The notes beneath the pieces are model-generated. The model searched no databases and was not told where the DNA came from. It was given only the letters and a program-made list of their open reading frames with translations. From Spodoptera frugiperda (taxonomy: Eukaryota > Arthropoda > Insecta > Lepidoptera > Noctuidae): a DNA stretch of 64,000 nt. The position numbers and the translations under genes are program-made. Positions 9,721-21,060 of this stretch are shown here, piece after piece (within the stretch, counting starts at the first letter, position 1; each line of letters opens with the position of its first letter). Location of the stretch: NCBI RefSeq assembly GCF_023101765.2, contig NC_064236.1:17882993-17946992 (forward strand), in the 5' to 3' direction.

Positions 9721-9856
9721 TAACTGGATCGACGTGTGTTATTTTTTTATATTGGTATTGGAAGTAGTTCTCTCGTGTCGCGGGTGAAATCTTGAGAAAC
9801 ACATTTCCGTATGTATACTAACTAAAAAGTGTTAAATAAAAATAAATAAATTTAAA

Positions 9857-10125
9857 AAATTAAAAAACCCGACTGCATTAAAAACACTTTAAATAAAAAC
9901 TGAAAAGTAAAAAACAAGCTTAGTCTAAAAGTGTAGATAGCAATGCTATTACCACAAAATTAAATAATTTCATAATCAATACACAATAATCTTACGAACC
10001 AGGGACCAATCGGGACCCATTAAATAAACTAGACTAAAATCATTCAATATGGGTCCCGACTGTTGCACTCAATTATGTCGCTATTGATTATGAAATTATT
10101 TAATTTTGTGGTAATAGAACTAAAC
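9857..10125. repeat. Fold-back repeat with perfect 35-bp arms
   Basis: Arms 9947-9981 and 10082-10116 are perfect inverted copies (TATTACCACAAAATTAAATA...). Inside, CGGGACCCAT (about 10011) and ATGGGTCCCG (about 10050) form a second inverted pair. It starts with AAACCCGACTGC, linking it loosely to the fold-back family at 41646 and 52054. Confidence 0.8.
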
Positions 10126-10340
10126 AACCTTCCCATGAATATCCTTACGGGTGGTACCTACAGCAAAATACAGAGTTGAAATGTGCTAGATAGAACAACA
10201 AAATCTTGAAAGTTTGTTTTTCTTAACTATGTTTTGTAAAAAGTCATTGAACAAAAGTTATTGTTTATGATGTTAGTAAAATAGTCCTAAGAGGTCCTTG
10301 GTGTTTTAAAATTAACCCTGATAAATGAGCATCTACAGGC
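10126..10340. other. Unassigned AT-rich spacer
   Basis: No ORF, repeat or signal recognised. Confidence 0.5.
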
Positions 10341-10876
10341 TACTAGGCTCGTAGGTACCGGTCCGTGTGTGTCGGTTTACGGTAAACCGTGTTTGACAGA
10401 CGGCCGTGGACTGGTAAATATGGTAACTATGGAATACTATGGCCCCTGCTCCTGACCAATATTGATACATACGGATAAACAGGCAGGGGGTGACTCGCAA
10501 ACTTAATTACTGGGCCCCCGGAAACGGTCGCTAGCATGCAGCGACAAGGGAGCAACATACGTTGAGTTGCTTGAGGAAGGAGAGGCATCCCACGGCTATC
10601 AGAGCAATCCCGGAAGTACGGTCAAGACCCCTACCAGCATCTTACTGGGATACATCCTTCCCCCAAGTGGAGCTGAAGGCAACTTCACTCTTGGGATCTT
10701 CACTCAAACCAGCCAATTAAGGCAAGAGTGAGGTAGGAGAGGCCACTCCGGATAGTCACGAGTACTAACCGGAGTTAAAAAGTAGGGCCTCTCCCGGGAG
10801 TCAGGTCCGTGGGGTCGCCACTGCCCAACAGCTCGCCACAAGCTGCCTTGCGGACTTATTATTATTATTATTATCT
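10341..10876 (+). repeat. GC-richer untranslated segment ending in (TTA)n
   Basis: About 500 bp of higher GC with sharp edges, ending in five to six TTA units at 10857-10873. Several non-LTR retrotransposons end in short A/T-rich repeats, so this may be the untranslated part of such an element. No ORF supports it. Confidence 0.35.
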
Positions 10877-10979
10877 GTAGTCCAGTAAAAACCAGGATCC
10901 CGTTTAATCACACATATAATTCAATACCACGACGTTCCGTATTAAGACGACTTCCCACGCGCGGTGGACACTGTTTTTG

Positions 10980-11200
10980 AGCTTTCTAACAAGTCCAAAC
11001 ACGGCTATGATAAGATCATATATCATGAAATTCCAGTTCATATCTTCCGGCTCCATCATCAGATCAGCTCGACAGTTCCATATTGTTGTATTGTCAACAA
11101 AATCACATGCAACTGCCAATTTTTATACCGCTACGATCTTTAGATGATGGTTAAATTAGTTTTCTTATATTTGTTTACATAGTTACATTCAAACATACAG
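10980..11200 (+). repeat. Dispersed repeat A, copy 1
   Basis: Contains CTAACAAGTCCAAACACGGC, ATATCTTCCGGCTCCATCAT and CACATGCAACTGCCAATTTT. Other copies: 31195-31740 (split by a SINE), 39590-39830 (inverted) and 54320-54520. No coding frame is conserved between copies. Confidence 0.75.
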
Positions 11201-12506
11201 GACAACCTTGAGATGATGAGATGATGAGATCTTTATACAACATTTAATATCTCGAGCTCAAATTCGTAAAAGAGTAATGGCAATAAAGTGATAGTGACAC
11301 TTGCTGTGCCGTCAGTCACTTTATTACTTATTTCGAGACTCAGGCGAGGCAGTGAGCCCCTCTAGTATATTTGCATATATCCAAACTGCGTCTGACAAAT
11401 ATTTTTTTAAATAGAAATTCCAATAGGGCTATGTAAAATGTACCTTATGTATTTGGTCCATCAGCTATATAATGAAAAAAATAATCGTACTCAAAGATAT
11501 TTTCCTAATAATTATAAGTACTTAACCCAGTCTTGAGCAACTGTTAAGGAACAACATCTGTTCGGAAACTTCTCCGAATCGAACATAAAAACTTCTCGAA
11601 CATAAATACTTTTTCTTTGCTGGCTGGCGATGGCATCAGAGTTTGAATACTTTCTCTTTTCTGGTGACGGCATCAGAGGGAGGATCGCGGCCCGCACTTT
11701 CGCCCGAGCAGCTGTAAGCATTACATGTACGCGTCGCGCGCATCAAAATTATTCTTTTGTTTTTTCTCATATTTTTTCTCATACCGTTTGTGATCCGTTG
11801 TAAATAAACCAGTACCTACTATATTTTTATATCATTATACAGCCCAAGCATTCTCTCCCTAACAACATCATTACTAAAGAATAATTATCTAAGTAATCAT
11901 TAAATGTCACTGAGTAAGGCCGTTAGATCGGTAAGGTCGTAATAAAAACAAAACTAATTACTTAGATAATCACATTTAAAGTAAAATACTATGCACCTGA
12001 ACCGCTTTTGAATATTCTTTTATCGACACCAGTAAAGGTTTTTGGATTAATGTTTTTTCTAGCCTAAAGCACACAAAGACAAGTCCAAGGGAAGCCCGTT
12101 TCGTCGAGCCTGAAAATTTGTTTTAGGGTAAAACAAAAAACGTTGCAAGGTCGATGATAGCATAGATATTTTTATCTTTGGATTGTGATGATTGAAGTTA
12201 AAGTTGATGTGGATGATTGAAAACTATTTCCATTGCAATCCAATATGCTGTTTCTATTCCTAAGTTTGTTACTTAATAACTGGCTTCACTTAATACTCGT
12301 CGGTTATGAAGATGGATAGTATTTAAACGCAAATCAAAAAATATCCTTTTTCTATGCAATCAAATTCCGAATTCTCATCAAAATTACTGATTGCGCAGCA
12401 AAATATTCAACGCAAAATATCATTAAACACACTTCAATTTATTTTCGCAGCGTACAGCGATTTTTCCTAAAGAAAAAGCTTTTTTATTAAGGCACAGCTA
12501 ATTATC
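11201..12506. other. Unassigned AT-rich stretch
   Basis: No supported gene. AATTATCTAAGTAAT near 11883 and ATTACTTAGATAAT near 11956 are short inverted copies. A 69-codon minus frame at 11512-11721 is not recognised. Confidence 0.5.
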
Positions 12507-12509
12507 TTA

Positions 12510-13934
12510 CGGTCTTACTAATAAAAATATATTTAACAACTGTTTAACGTCTAATTACTTATTCAATATTTAAGGCGTGAATAGGTACATATACGGTGCT
12601 TTACTAATAAACAGTGTATAAGCCTTGTGTAACTATTTTGTTGTTGTAATACTAACCGCTGGTAACATTTTGAGAAGTGTTCCGAAACCTTAAAACGTAA
12701 AAAAAACACAACACTTTTCCATTTCTATTTTTCTTTCATATTTACATGATTTTATTTACCAGTGACTAGAAAATAAGAAATGAATAACTTCTGTTTATTA
12801 CAAAAATATTTTCAGTATACAAATACATACATGTGGATATTTAAATTATTTTATTTAACATTTTCCAGTTGGTAAAATGTCATCTATAATTTAAGAACAT
12901 GTTTTGAACGCGCTTTGAAACGTCAAATGTCATTTCCGCAAGAAATGTAAAAAGATAAATACAAATCCAGGTCGTGTTGTTTTTCGTATTTATATTTCAT
13001 ATGCATTCATTTTATTTTATTGATGGAAAATGGGGTCGTTTTTATCAAAGCAAAGAAGAGGAAGCGTACTACTAATTGGGATCTTTTGTGATTAGGTTTA
13101 AAGTAAGTATTATTTACCAAATTCTGCTCCCGTTAATTCTCAAAACTATATATTTTTTAAATTACTACCTATTTGTTTTAGCATAAGGATGAGCAGATGA
13201 TGAGAAATCAAGTTCTCAATGAAAACTGTCGAAAAGGCTTAAAATGAGGTAAAAATGAAACACATGCTAGAAGCCCATGAGTGAACACGAGCTGAACAAG
13301 AGCTTCGACTAAGAAATTTAAAATAACAAAATATTTTATTAGAAACTCAAATAAATAAAATACATTCTCAGTATAAACTTGTTCTTTTATTTTAAGGAAA
13401 TGTTTGTTAAAAATGTGTTCTCATAAACAATTGCCTTGCAATTTGTCCAGCAGTATTGTATGTTGGCTGTCTCTATTGTTGATGAAATGGTGGCTAAATA
13501 CCAGTTTCAAACATTTAACGAATTTATAGTACAGCAAGTGGAAGTAAGTATTTGATTTTTGACTCTTGCCATGTATGTTGGCTGCATCAAATACGCGTTT
13601 TATAAGCTTTTCTCTTTCTTGGTCGTTCCTCATCGACCAACTCGAGAATATTAAAATGACGCAGATAATTGAAATAATGCAAATATTCCATAATAATCAC
13701 TGAATGAAATAAAATACGTCATAAAATGATACGTGACAATAGACAGAAGTTTGTAGGTTATACACACGCTAAACAAGCTCATACGACTGAATAAGGATTG
13801 TGTAAAATGACATACACTTACACAACTGTTATAACGGGTGTATAAGATGACAATCACTATTCATTGATTATATTAGTAAAGAATAAGTTATAACGCGTGT
13901 ATACAGTGTGTATAAATGTTTATTAGTAAGACCG
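12510..13934. mobile_element. Probable PIF/Harbinger-type element remnant
   Basis: The ends are CGGTCTTACTAATAAA (12510-12525) and its reverse complement (13919-13934), a 16-bp TIR, flanked on both sides by TTA (12507-12509, 13935-13937), the usual Harbinger target duplication. Inside, around 13022-13075, KAKKRKRTTNWD is encoded, and around 13258-13330 a charged HMLEAHE...AEQELRLRNLK stretch interrupted by stops, reminiscent of the SANT/Myb-like accessory protein these elements carry. A 70-codon minus frame (13421-13633) is not recognised. No DDE nuclease was found. Confidence 0.55.
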
Positions 13935-13937
13935 TTA

Positions 13938-15482
13938 GTTTATTTGTAGTGAAGTAAGTTATTTGATGTAAAAAACAATATAAATGATCAGTATGTATTG
14001 ATAGACGATTATTTTATTTGATATGCAATTTCTAATATCCCTTTTTGAACTGAATGTACTAAGATAATACCTATGGATGTCATTATTTTCCAAACAATCT
14101 GTCAATGGCAATATAAAACTTTAAACTTGGTCGTATAATAAGTCTTTGAAAAGAGTTTCTAATCGTGCATCGTTTTTATCATCGTCGTCAACTTTAATTT
14201 TATCAGCTTATTTATGATTTTCTCGATTAATATTATGTGGATTAAATAATGGTTTTATTAATTTACTGATAAAATTACTTAAAATAACGTTTTATTATTA
14301 ATTTCAATTCGTTCATTTCCGAAAAGTCGCTTGCGGCCGAAGAATAAAAGAAACTTCGCATTCGAGAACCGGAGTAGACCTCGAGGATTTGTAGACTTGT
14401 AGGTACCTACAGTTACGTATCTTCTGTAAACTTGTTCCGGAACCGAGGGAAAAACTTTTTGGTGTTTGAAAATCTTCATTATTTTCTGGCACTGGTTGTC
14501 CTGGTACCAGTTTTGTTTAAGTTGAAAATTCACCAACAACTGTAATTAACCCGGTGCAAAGTTTATTTTTCTTCGGCCAAGGGACCAACTATTATTTCGA
14601 GTTTCTTTACAGATCATAGAAAATCCTCCTAGGTGGGTTTTATAAAAGAAGCCTGCTTTTTCGGTCCTTTAGTGGCTGTAAAAATAATATTTCTTAAGGT
14701 AATTTCTAAAATTTACTCAGTCTTAAGAGTGCTATAAAACCTGTAAGTAATGTATTGGAATTAGAGAGAGCATTGCGATCTACAAAATTCATAAAGTATC
14801 GTTTTTGCCATTTCGATAAACGTGTTGAATTTGACTCGTTGGAAACTACCTACTGTATTCCATACTATTGCTAACAAAGTATTAAATACCTATTTTGTCC
14901 AAAGAGAACTTCTAAAAAAGCAGGCACAAAAATATTTCTGCAAACAATCACGATATCCAATAGCCCTATTCCTTAACTAAAACAAATAACATTGCAGCAC
15001 AGTAGCCGATTTTCAGGTATCGTAGCTTCAGTCGCGCGTAATAACTACTCGTGCGATACACTGAATATTGTTACAGTTTCGAGTTTGACGTGTATTTGTT
15101 TTAGCAAACATAAAAACAGCGTACAAATCATCATGCATATAGGCAGTTAGGTTAATAGGCACTCGTTACTCTGTAGCATTCACTTTTTTTTTCTTTATTT
15201 GCATGTGCAATAGGGATAAACAGCCGATTGATGTGCACCGGACCCTGTTTCAGACTACGTGTACTGATTTATTATGTAACTTACAAATCAAAATATCAAA
15301 GTGACTCGAGCGCGGACCGCCAATGGTAGTGACAATAATCCTTGACTAACGACAAAAAAAAAATCCGATCGAGCTCACTTTGGAACAGATGCACAAAGTT
15401 CGCAAAAACCTTTCGCCTGACCGTACTGTATCATTTGACCAACAGAGCAGATATAAAATACAACAGCAAAAAATGAAAGAAT
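13938..15482. other. Unassigned AT-rich stretch
   Basis: I see no gene or confident repeat. An 86-codon minus frame at 14279-14539 lacks recognisable features. Confidence 0.5.
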
Positions 15483-15496
15483 AATAAAGATTGTCA

Positions 15497-16595
15497 TTTT
15501 TTTTTTTTGAGGTAGGAAAATTATCCAATGACTTCTCTCGTCTTGTTCGAGGCGAGAGGGAGTGTCAGACTCTTACTGACTAAAAACCACCCCGTTCCTA
15601 CTCCTGCTTTACGAACCGTAGCCCCGGTAAACCCGTTAGATAGTCCGCACCTCCGGATCAGGCATCAACCCTACTGGGCCTCATCTGTGGTGGCGTGATG
15701 GCGCTTTGAGGCGCCGCACGCGTCTGGTCACGGTCTGGATCTGGTCGGGCGGCGAGCTATCCTTACTCGCCATCCGCAGACTCGCACTTACGGTAGCCGG
15801 AGATCGTCGCGCGATCCCCGACGCCCGGAGTGTCTCTCGCGACGGCTGGGGCGTGAAGTTTGTTCCCTCACGCGCCCCACCTCCTCCTTAGCTAGCATGA
15901 CTGCTTCGCAGAAAGTGAAGACGGCATCCCAGTCTCCCTTGTTCCGCACCATGGCTTGTACCAATGCCGGACGCGAGAGGTCACCGTCGCCGACCACTTT
16001 CCTGAGGACACGGCGGTGCTCAGCCCACGCAGGGCAGACCGCAACCGTATGTTCCACCGTGTCCTCCGGGTGGTCCTCGCAGTGATGACACCCGGGCGTT
16101 TCCTCCCGCCCAATCAGAAATAAGAACCTACCGAAACTCCCGTGTTCGGTAAGCACCTGCGTCAGGCGGTAGGTGAGGACGCCATGGCGCCTCTCTAGCC
16201 ACTCCTCAAAGAGGGGACTTACCGCTGCAATGACAGCGAGCCCAACCCTCGGTTGCGACAGTCGTTGCTCCCACTCCGCCAAGAGATCGCGCCGGAGCTC
16301 GTCCCGCCACGCACTAATCTGGCGCGGCAGCGGAGTTTCGCCCGGCGACGCGCGTCGGCACGCAAGTTGAAGACGCGCGCGAGCACCTTCGCCTCCAAAT
16401 CCCACGGCGGTAATCCGGTAAGGAGGTTCGCCGCTTCCCCGGAGATCGTTCGATATCCACGGATGACCCGGATAGCCATGACCCTTTCGGACGTGAGCAG
16501 CGTCCGAGCTGGCCGCCGCATCAGGGTCGGCGCCCATACAGGGGCTCCGTAGAGAGCCATGGACCGCACGATCCCCGCGTATAACCTCCGGTAGG
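15497..16595 (-). mobile_element. R1-clade non-LTR retrotransposon, 5'-truncated copy
   Basis: The poly(A) (T-run on the plus strand) is at 15497-15508. Flanks are AATAAAGATTGTCA (15483-15496) and AATAAAGATTGACA (16596-16609), a 14-bp TSD with one mismatch. It inserted into the RTE-clade element to its right. The 3' untranslated part (15509-15787) matches 58999-59328 in the opposite orientation. Confidence 0.85.
15788..16595 (-). pseudogene. R1-clade ORF2 C-terminal fragment
   Basis: Begins in the region after the RT thumb with RRLYAGIVRSMALYGAPVWA, then YRTISGEAANLLTGLPPWDL; a frameshift near 16300-16400 moves the protein to another frame, which reads TYRLTQVLTEHGSFGRFLF and the zinc-finger-like CHHC...HTVAVCPAW typical of the R1 C-terminus. 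The same segments occur intact in the copy at 33854-36976. Endonuclease and RT core are absent, so the copy is dead. It is GC-rich compared with its flanks and with the 33-kb copy, which suggests a separate subfamily. Confidence 0.88.
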
Positions 16596-16653
16596 AATAA
16601 AGATTGACATAGGTATACATTTTCAGTAAGTACACAAAGACTGACACCTCTTT

Positions 16654-17713
16654 TTATTGGAAAAGCATCTCCTCTGTAGATTCCAGTTTTATCCTAGCTT
16701 TACTTTCACTATAAATGTTTTTGATGATGTTGATGTAAGTATTCTGGATGCCATCTTTTTTTAGGCTTTGCCATACGACTACATGCCTGAGACTGTCGAA
16801 AGCCTTGGCGTAGTCTATAAAGACAATGTAAATAGTTTTATTATATTCGTCGTATTTTTCTATTAGCTGTTTGATAGTATGAATATGGTCTATTGTACTG
16901 AAATCTTTCCTGAACCCTGTTTGTTCCACAGGTTGCTTTCATCGAGTTTAACTGTGATTCTGTCCAAAATGATTTTGGCGAAAACTTTATACAGGGTGAT
17001 TAGAAATTAGACGCATATTCAGCCCAAGAGTGAACGTCATAGTAATAAGGAAGTGTGTTTGGGCATGTATTCGTCGTAGGGAAGATCATTTTGAACAAAA
17101 TTTTGCAAATTAAGATGTTTTTGAAATTGCGCTTTTCTCTTTACGCTCTACTTATCATCAATTAATTCATTTGTTTTTGGGAATTTTGTAAATATTTTTA
17201 CGTTTCTGGGTAGCTAATAAACCAAGGAAGTTTTTCTAATAGTTTGTACGCTTAGTGTCATATAATTTTTTTGAAATAAATCCAGTTATCTATTGACCAA
17301 ATTAGTGAAACAGAACAAAATTTCATAGGAAATTACTTGCTATTTTAAAACGAATGATATTTCTGCCATTATTAGTATTTATAAATGATAATTCATGTAT
17401 TGGCAACTGATTAAAACTGAAATAACTAAAATCCAATTAGTATTTTTTTAGTTATTGATGTTTTTGTAATCAATTCGGGATTTTTTTACCAAAACCAAAA
17501 ATGTTGAATATCTCAGAAACTAGCCACTTTCCGCCCAAGGACCTCAGGGCTAATTTTGTAGGAAATTAGTTGTACTATCACCTCCCGAGAGGAATACGTC
17601 GAATTCAAAGTCACCCTGTATTTGAGATGAGAGGTCTGTAATATAGGTCTGTAATTTCCGATATCGTCTTTAAAACCTTTCTTGTGAAGAAGTATTATAT
17701 GGGATTCTGCCAA
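16654..17713 (-). pseudogene. RTE-clade reverse transcriptase, N-terminal half, split by a MITE
   Basis: 17619-17713 encodes HIILLHKKGFKDDIGNYRPI, the first RT block. After the 16992-17618 insertion it resumes as YKVFAKIILDRI, then GFRKDFSTIDHIHTIKQLIE and IYIVFIDYAKAFDSLRH, motif A with its catalytic Asp. Motifs B and C are missing because the R1 copy and a deletion follow. Upstream, 17776-17829 encodes APGPDRITNELMRY, the linker before the RT. Confidence 0.82.
16992..17618. mobile_element. TA-flanked MITE inside the RTE RT
   Basis: The ends are CAGGGTGA (16992-16999) and TCACCCTG (17611-17618) with TA on both sides (16990-16991, 17619-17620). The insert interrupts the RT frame between RPI...LKY and LYKVF, so it is younger than the RTE copy. 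627 bp, no ORF. Confidence 0.72.
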
Positions 17714-17967
17714 TGGCTAGGGATGCAGTTAGTGTGTAGAATCTCGTTAAAGATTTTACTTAATAGCGGGCTTAATTTTGTGTTTGTATCTCATGAGCTC
17801 GTTTGTGATTCTGTCGGGGCCAGGAGCTTTTTCCATTTTTTTGTTTTTTTATAGGTTTTTCTACTTCCGATACTAATATTTCTGGTATGTCTTCATTTTC
17901 TTCAGTTACATGCTTCTGTTTGCATCCTCTATTGTGTGTGGTAAAGTTTGATTGATTTGAATATTTC

Positions 17968-18175
17968 TTTTTTTTAAAAAACGTTGCCCACCATTAGGAT
18001 TCTCCTGTGTCGTGGGTGCGTTTACAAACATACAATTTCACATGCACATGACACTCAGACCCGAAACAAAATTTGTGGATCACACAAAGAGTTGCTCCGT
18101 GCAGGAATCGAACCCGCTACCCGTTGCACGGCAGCCAGTTGCCCAGCCACCGCACCAACCGTGCGGTCATATTAG
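17968..18175 (-). mobile_element. tRNA-headed SINE, copy 1
   Basis: On the minus strand GTTGGTGCGGTGGCTGGGCA resembles a polymerase III A box and GCGGGTTCGATTCCTGCACG is a B box. The T-run at 17968-17975 is the A-tail of the minus copy. It lies inside the RTE remnant. The second copy is at 61648-61865. Confidence 0.78.
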
Positions 18176-18439
18176 TAACCTATAATAATTTGTTGCTATA
18201 TTTTGGATTGAGCTCCGAGTTTTATCTCATAACTTTGGTATCCATTCTTTCCCCTTTTCACGAAGTTCCTTAAGCGCTTTTTTCGTGCCTCCCGTTTTAT
18301 TTATGTGATTCTCTAGTATTTTGTTTCTTCTGATTTTTCTGTCTTTACATTTACACGAATCTGTTTGCTAAGGTTAGATATTTCGTTTTGGTTCTCTTTT
18401 ACGTCATTTTTTTGATAACAAGTTCATTCTATCTTCAAT

Positions 18440-19005
18440 TAGTTTTAACGTTCTTTCACTTAAAAAGTTTTCTTTACACTTGTTTGTTTCTTTTTTGCCT
18501 GTGCTTTAAGCTTTTTCTCTATCTTTTTATATTTTTCATTTAGGTCCATATCTGAATCTACAGCTTTCATAAAGTTTTCTATTGTGTTGTTTGTGTCCTT
18601 TTGTATGTTATTTGTTTGCATATTGTTCATATTATGATGTTTGGGAGCTTTTGGACATCTTTCATTGAGGCAGCTGCGTACCATACGATGGTTTGTGTTG
18701 AAATCTGATTTCTGTATTATTTCTGTATCACTGAATACTTTAGCTTTATTTGTTGTTATGTAGTCGATTTCGTTTTTAACCTTTCCATCTGGAGACATCC
18801 ATGTCCATTTGTTCTTGGGTTTTTTACGGAACATGGAGTTTAGAAGTGTTAAGTTTTGCTCAAGAAGGAACTCCAGAACCAGTTTTTCTCCATTTTTATT
18901 TCTTTTTCCTCTTCCGTATTTCCCTATTGTATGTTCTTCTAATTCTGGTTTAAGTTGTTTGCGAATTTCCAAAACTTCTTTAGGGTAGTCCTCTTTGACA
19001 AACAC
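18440..19005 (-). pseudogene. RTE-clade endonuclease C-terminal half
   Basis: 181 open codons with GKYGRGKRNKNGEKLVLEFL, KPKNKWTWMSPDGKVKNEID and SDFNTNHRMVRS. These correspond to the last blocks of the APE-type endonuclease, including the Asp of the NEIDYI segment and a histidine in the NTNHR block. The N-terminal catalytic residues are not recovered in an open frame. A Lys-rich linker follows. Confidence 0.78.
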
Positions 19006-19489
19006 ATTCGTTGGAAGGTTGTTGAAATTAGTTTTTCAGAATAAAACGTTTTTTCTAGAATGTTGATAAAGAAATTTTAATTGGTCGGTTCTTATCTGGG
19101 TTCGTCCCTATTCTTTGGATGTTACTTATTTCTTGACTATCAATATTTGTATTCCCGAATCTACTAAAATTTCCTTCACAAAATTCACCAACTCTAACTC
19201 TGTTTTTCCTCTTTCTTCGATGCCGAAAAAGATTACATTATTCTTACGCTTTTCCTTCTCTAAAAAATATATTTTTTGTTCCAAGTTACTAACTCTAGTT
19301 TTGAGGTTGTTGTTTTCTTAAACTTCTCGTCTAGGGCCTCCATTACATTTCTTGTTATTGCTGTTGTTAATGTTGCTGTTTGTTCTTTTAACTTTTCGTT
19401 TATTTTAGAAAGTAAAATTTCCATTTGCTTTTCCATATTTTTTCCTTGGGGTAATTTGGTGTTATAAACTGGTAACACTTGAATGTAGG

Positions 19490-19660
19490 GTAATCTTTTT
19501 TCTACATTGGCAACACTTTTTGCAGTTGTCAGCTTACACTGTCAGATGACAGTGACAGATTGATTTAGTTGGAACTACCTGCAAATCCTGCAATCTCCTA
19601 CCCGTAGACAGGTAGGAGATTGCAGAAAAGCAAATGGAAATTTTACTGAACTTTACTGAA
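19490..19660. repeat. Spacer with a perfect 15-bp hairpin
   Basis: Arms 19588-19602 (CTGCAATCTCCTACC) and 19611-19625 with an 8-base loop. Upstream GTCAGATGACAGTGACAGAT repeats a short motif. Function unknown. Confidence 0.7.
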
Positions 19661-20035
19661 CTATGAACGTTTCAGTTTTTAGACATTCGATTTATAGTGG
19701 TCGATCAATTGATATTCGATCATTTGTCATTCGATTTGGCATAGTACACCCGTCTATGGTGTGTGATAATAACGATCAAAACTTTATTTGAGCAGAGTTA
19801 CCAAATAGTTAATTATTTCGCTGTAATCTTTGCTGTAATTGTCTTCTGGTTTAATCTTCTGAAGATTTCACTGTAATATGCGTTAGGTTTTTCACTTTTT
19901 GCACTATTTAATTGGGAATATTTACGGAGCTCTCTCTTTGCGTGTTTATACTTGCGTTGCCGGAACCGGATATTGTTTATTACTTTGTTGAAAATAATTT
20001 TATAAAGTAGTTTGTCTGTGTTCATGAGAACTTTT
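19661..20035. other. Unassigned stretch with a Lys/Arg-rich minus frame
   Basis: A 70-codon frame at 19813-20025 (minus) encodes RQRKYKHAKRELRKYSQLN. I do not recognise it and cannot call it a gene. Confidence 0.3.
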
Positions 20036-20650
20036 TGCCTACAATTTTAATACGAGAGGTAAAAATAAGTTAGCTATACCGCAATTCCGATTGTCCAAAG
20101 TGCAGAAATCCTTCATGGGTTTTAGTGTTAAATGTTATAATAAACTACCAACTACCATACTGAATCTGAACGAGAAAAAAAATAAATCTTGTATAAAGCG
20201 TGAACTGTGTAAACAGGCATATTATAAACTGTCAGATTATATTGAAGATAAAAATGCGTGGCAGCATGTCGGTCCGGCTCCACTGGACACTCGCTCACAC
20301 TAGACAATGCTCAAATACCATCACTAGTTACACCTTAACTTAAAGTATTAATTTATTCCAATACAGTGTAGGGATCCTGTGGCATCAAGCAGTTATTTTT
20401 TGATTTGAAAGAATAAATTAAAGATTATTTTTATTTGTATAGAAACATTATTTCAAAATTGTAAGTGTAAATATGTGGGCACTATGTTTGAAATAACCCG
20501 CTATTTTATTTTCTTTACAAATTGGTTTTATTGTCCCGTTAGTTTTGACGCCGTATTGTCGTTACATTGTTCCTACATACATATACAATAGGTAAATGAT
20601 CAAATAATGTATCAGAGATATCGTAAAAAACTTTTTTTAAAAAGAGTAAC
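20036..20650 (+). pseudogene. Non-LTR retrotransposon C-terminus and 3' tail, copy 1
   Basis: Encodes FNTRGKNKLAIPQFRLSKVQ, SFMGFSVKCYNKLP and KRELCKQAYYKLSDYIEDK, a C-terminal block after the RT in arthropod jockey/CR1-like elements. The conserved 3' part (ACACTCGCTCACACTAGACA onward) matches 47185-48060 in inverted orientation. The RT core is absent. Confidence 0.65.
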
Positions 20651-20830
20651 GATGGAGTTTCTTGCTCGTTCTTCTCCATTCGAAGCTACACTTTGGAATG
20701 AGGGCCTAGCTTCACTGACAAACAAACTGACAGACAATTCAATTTGACGTTTCAAAAGTGCCTTATTTAGAATTAATTGAAATAAAAGCTTTGACTTTGA
20801 CTTTGCTATCTGCCGATAGAGGCGCTGTTT
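20650..20830. repeat. Dispersed repeat with CTCGTTCTTCTCC
   Basis: Inverted relative at about 26195-26375 (AGTCAAAGTCAAAGTC, GAGAAGGACGAGCAAGAAAC). Ends in GCTTTGACTTTGACTTTG. Confidence 0.6.
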
Positions 20831-20961
20831 TCCTTTCCGTCTGTTTTACGTTGATTTGTTAAAATAATATGTAGTGCTCATTTTGATTTGAATAAAATTA
20901 TATCGTCTTTCATAAGAAATCAACAAGACATTTTACTGAAATATTGCCTAATCTCAATAGA

Positions 20962-20973
20962 TTATGGGCCCAG
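20962..20973 (+). other. Copia-type primer-binding site (half-tRNA, initiator Met)
   Basis: TTATGGGCCCAG is complementary to the anticodon arm of initiator tRNA-Met (CTGGGCCCATAA), the internal-tRNA primer used by copia-type elements. It sits 88 bases before the gag ATG at 21061, the expected place, so the 5' LTR should end at about 20960. No matching 3' LTR was recognised. Confidence 0.75.
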
Positions 20974-21060
20974 ACACTTGATAAATAAATATTTCAATAA
21001 AAAATCGAGTTAAGAGCAATTTTTACAACCGGTAAAAGAAAACCTAATATACATTACCAG

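Larger units (their letters stand above)
16610..19478 (-). mobile_element. RTE-clade non-LTR retrotransposon, decayed and interrupted
   Basis: Pieces in order (5' to 3' on the minus strand): an N-terminal coiled-coil-like part at 19260-19478 (KINEKLKEQTATLTTAITRN), endonuclease C-terminal half at 18440-19005, RT start at 17620-17900, RT fingers/palm at 16654-16990. Between them lie a SINE (about 17968-18175) and a TA-flanked MITE (16992-17618), and the R1 copy cuts its 3' side at 16596. Many frameshifts and stops. The element would encode an APE endonuclease/RT that primes on nicked DNA. Confidence 0.8.

Noticed and set aside
18073..18175. Functional tRNA gene
   Set aside because: The A/B boxes are those of a SINE with a tail and a second copy at 61648; no proper acceptor stem.
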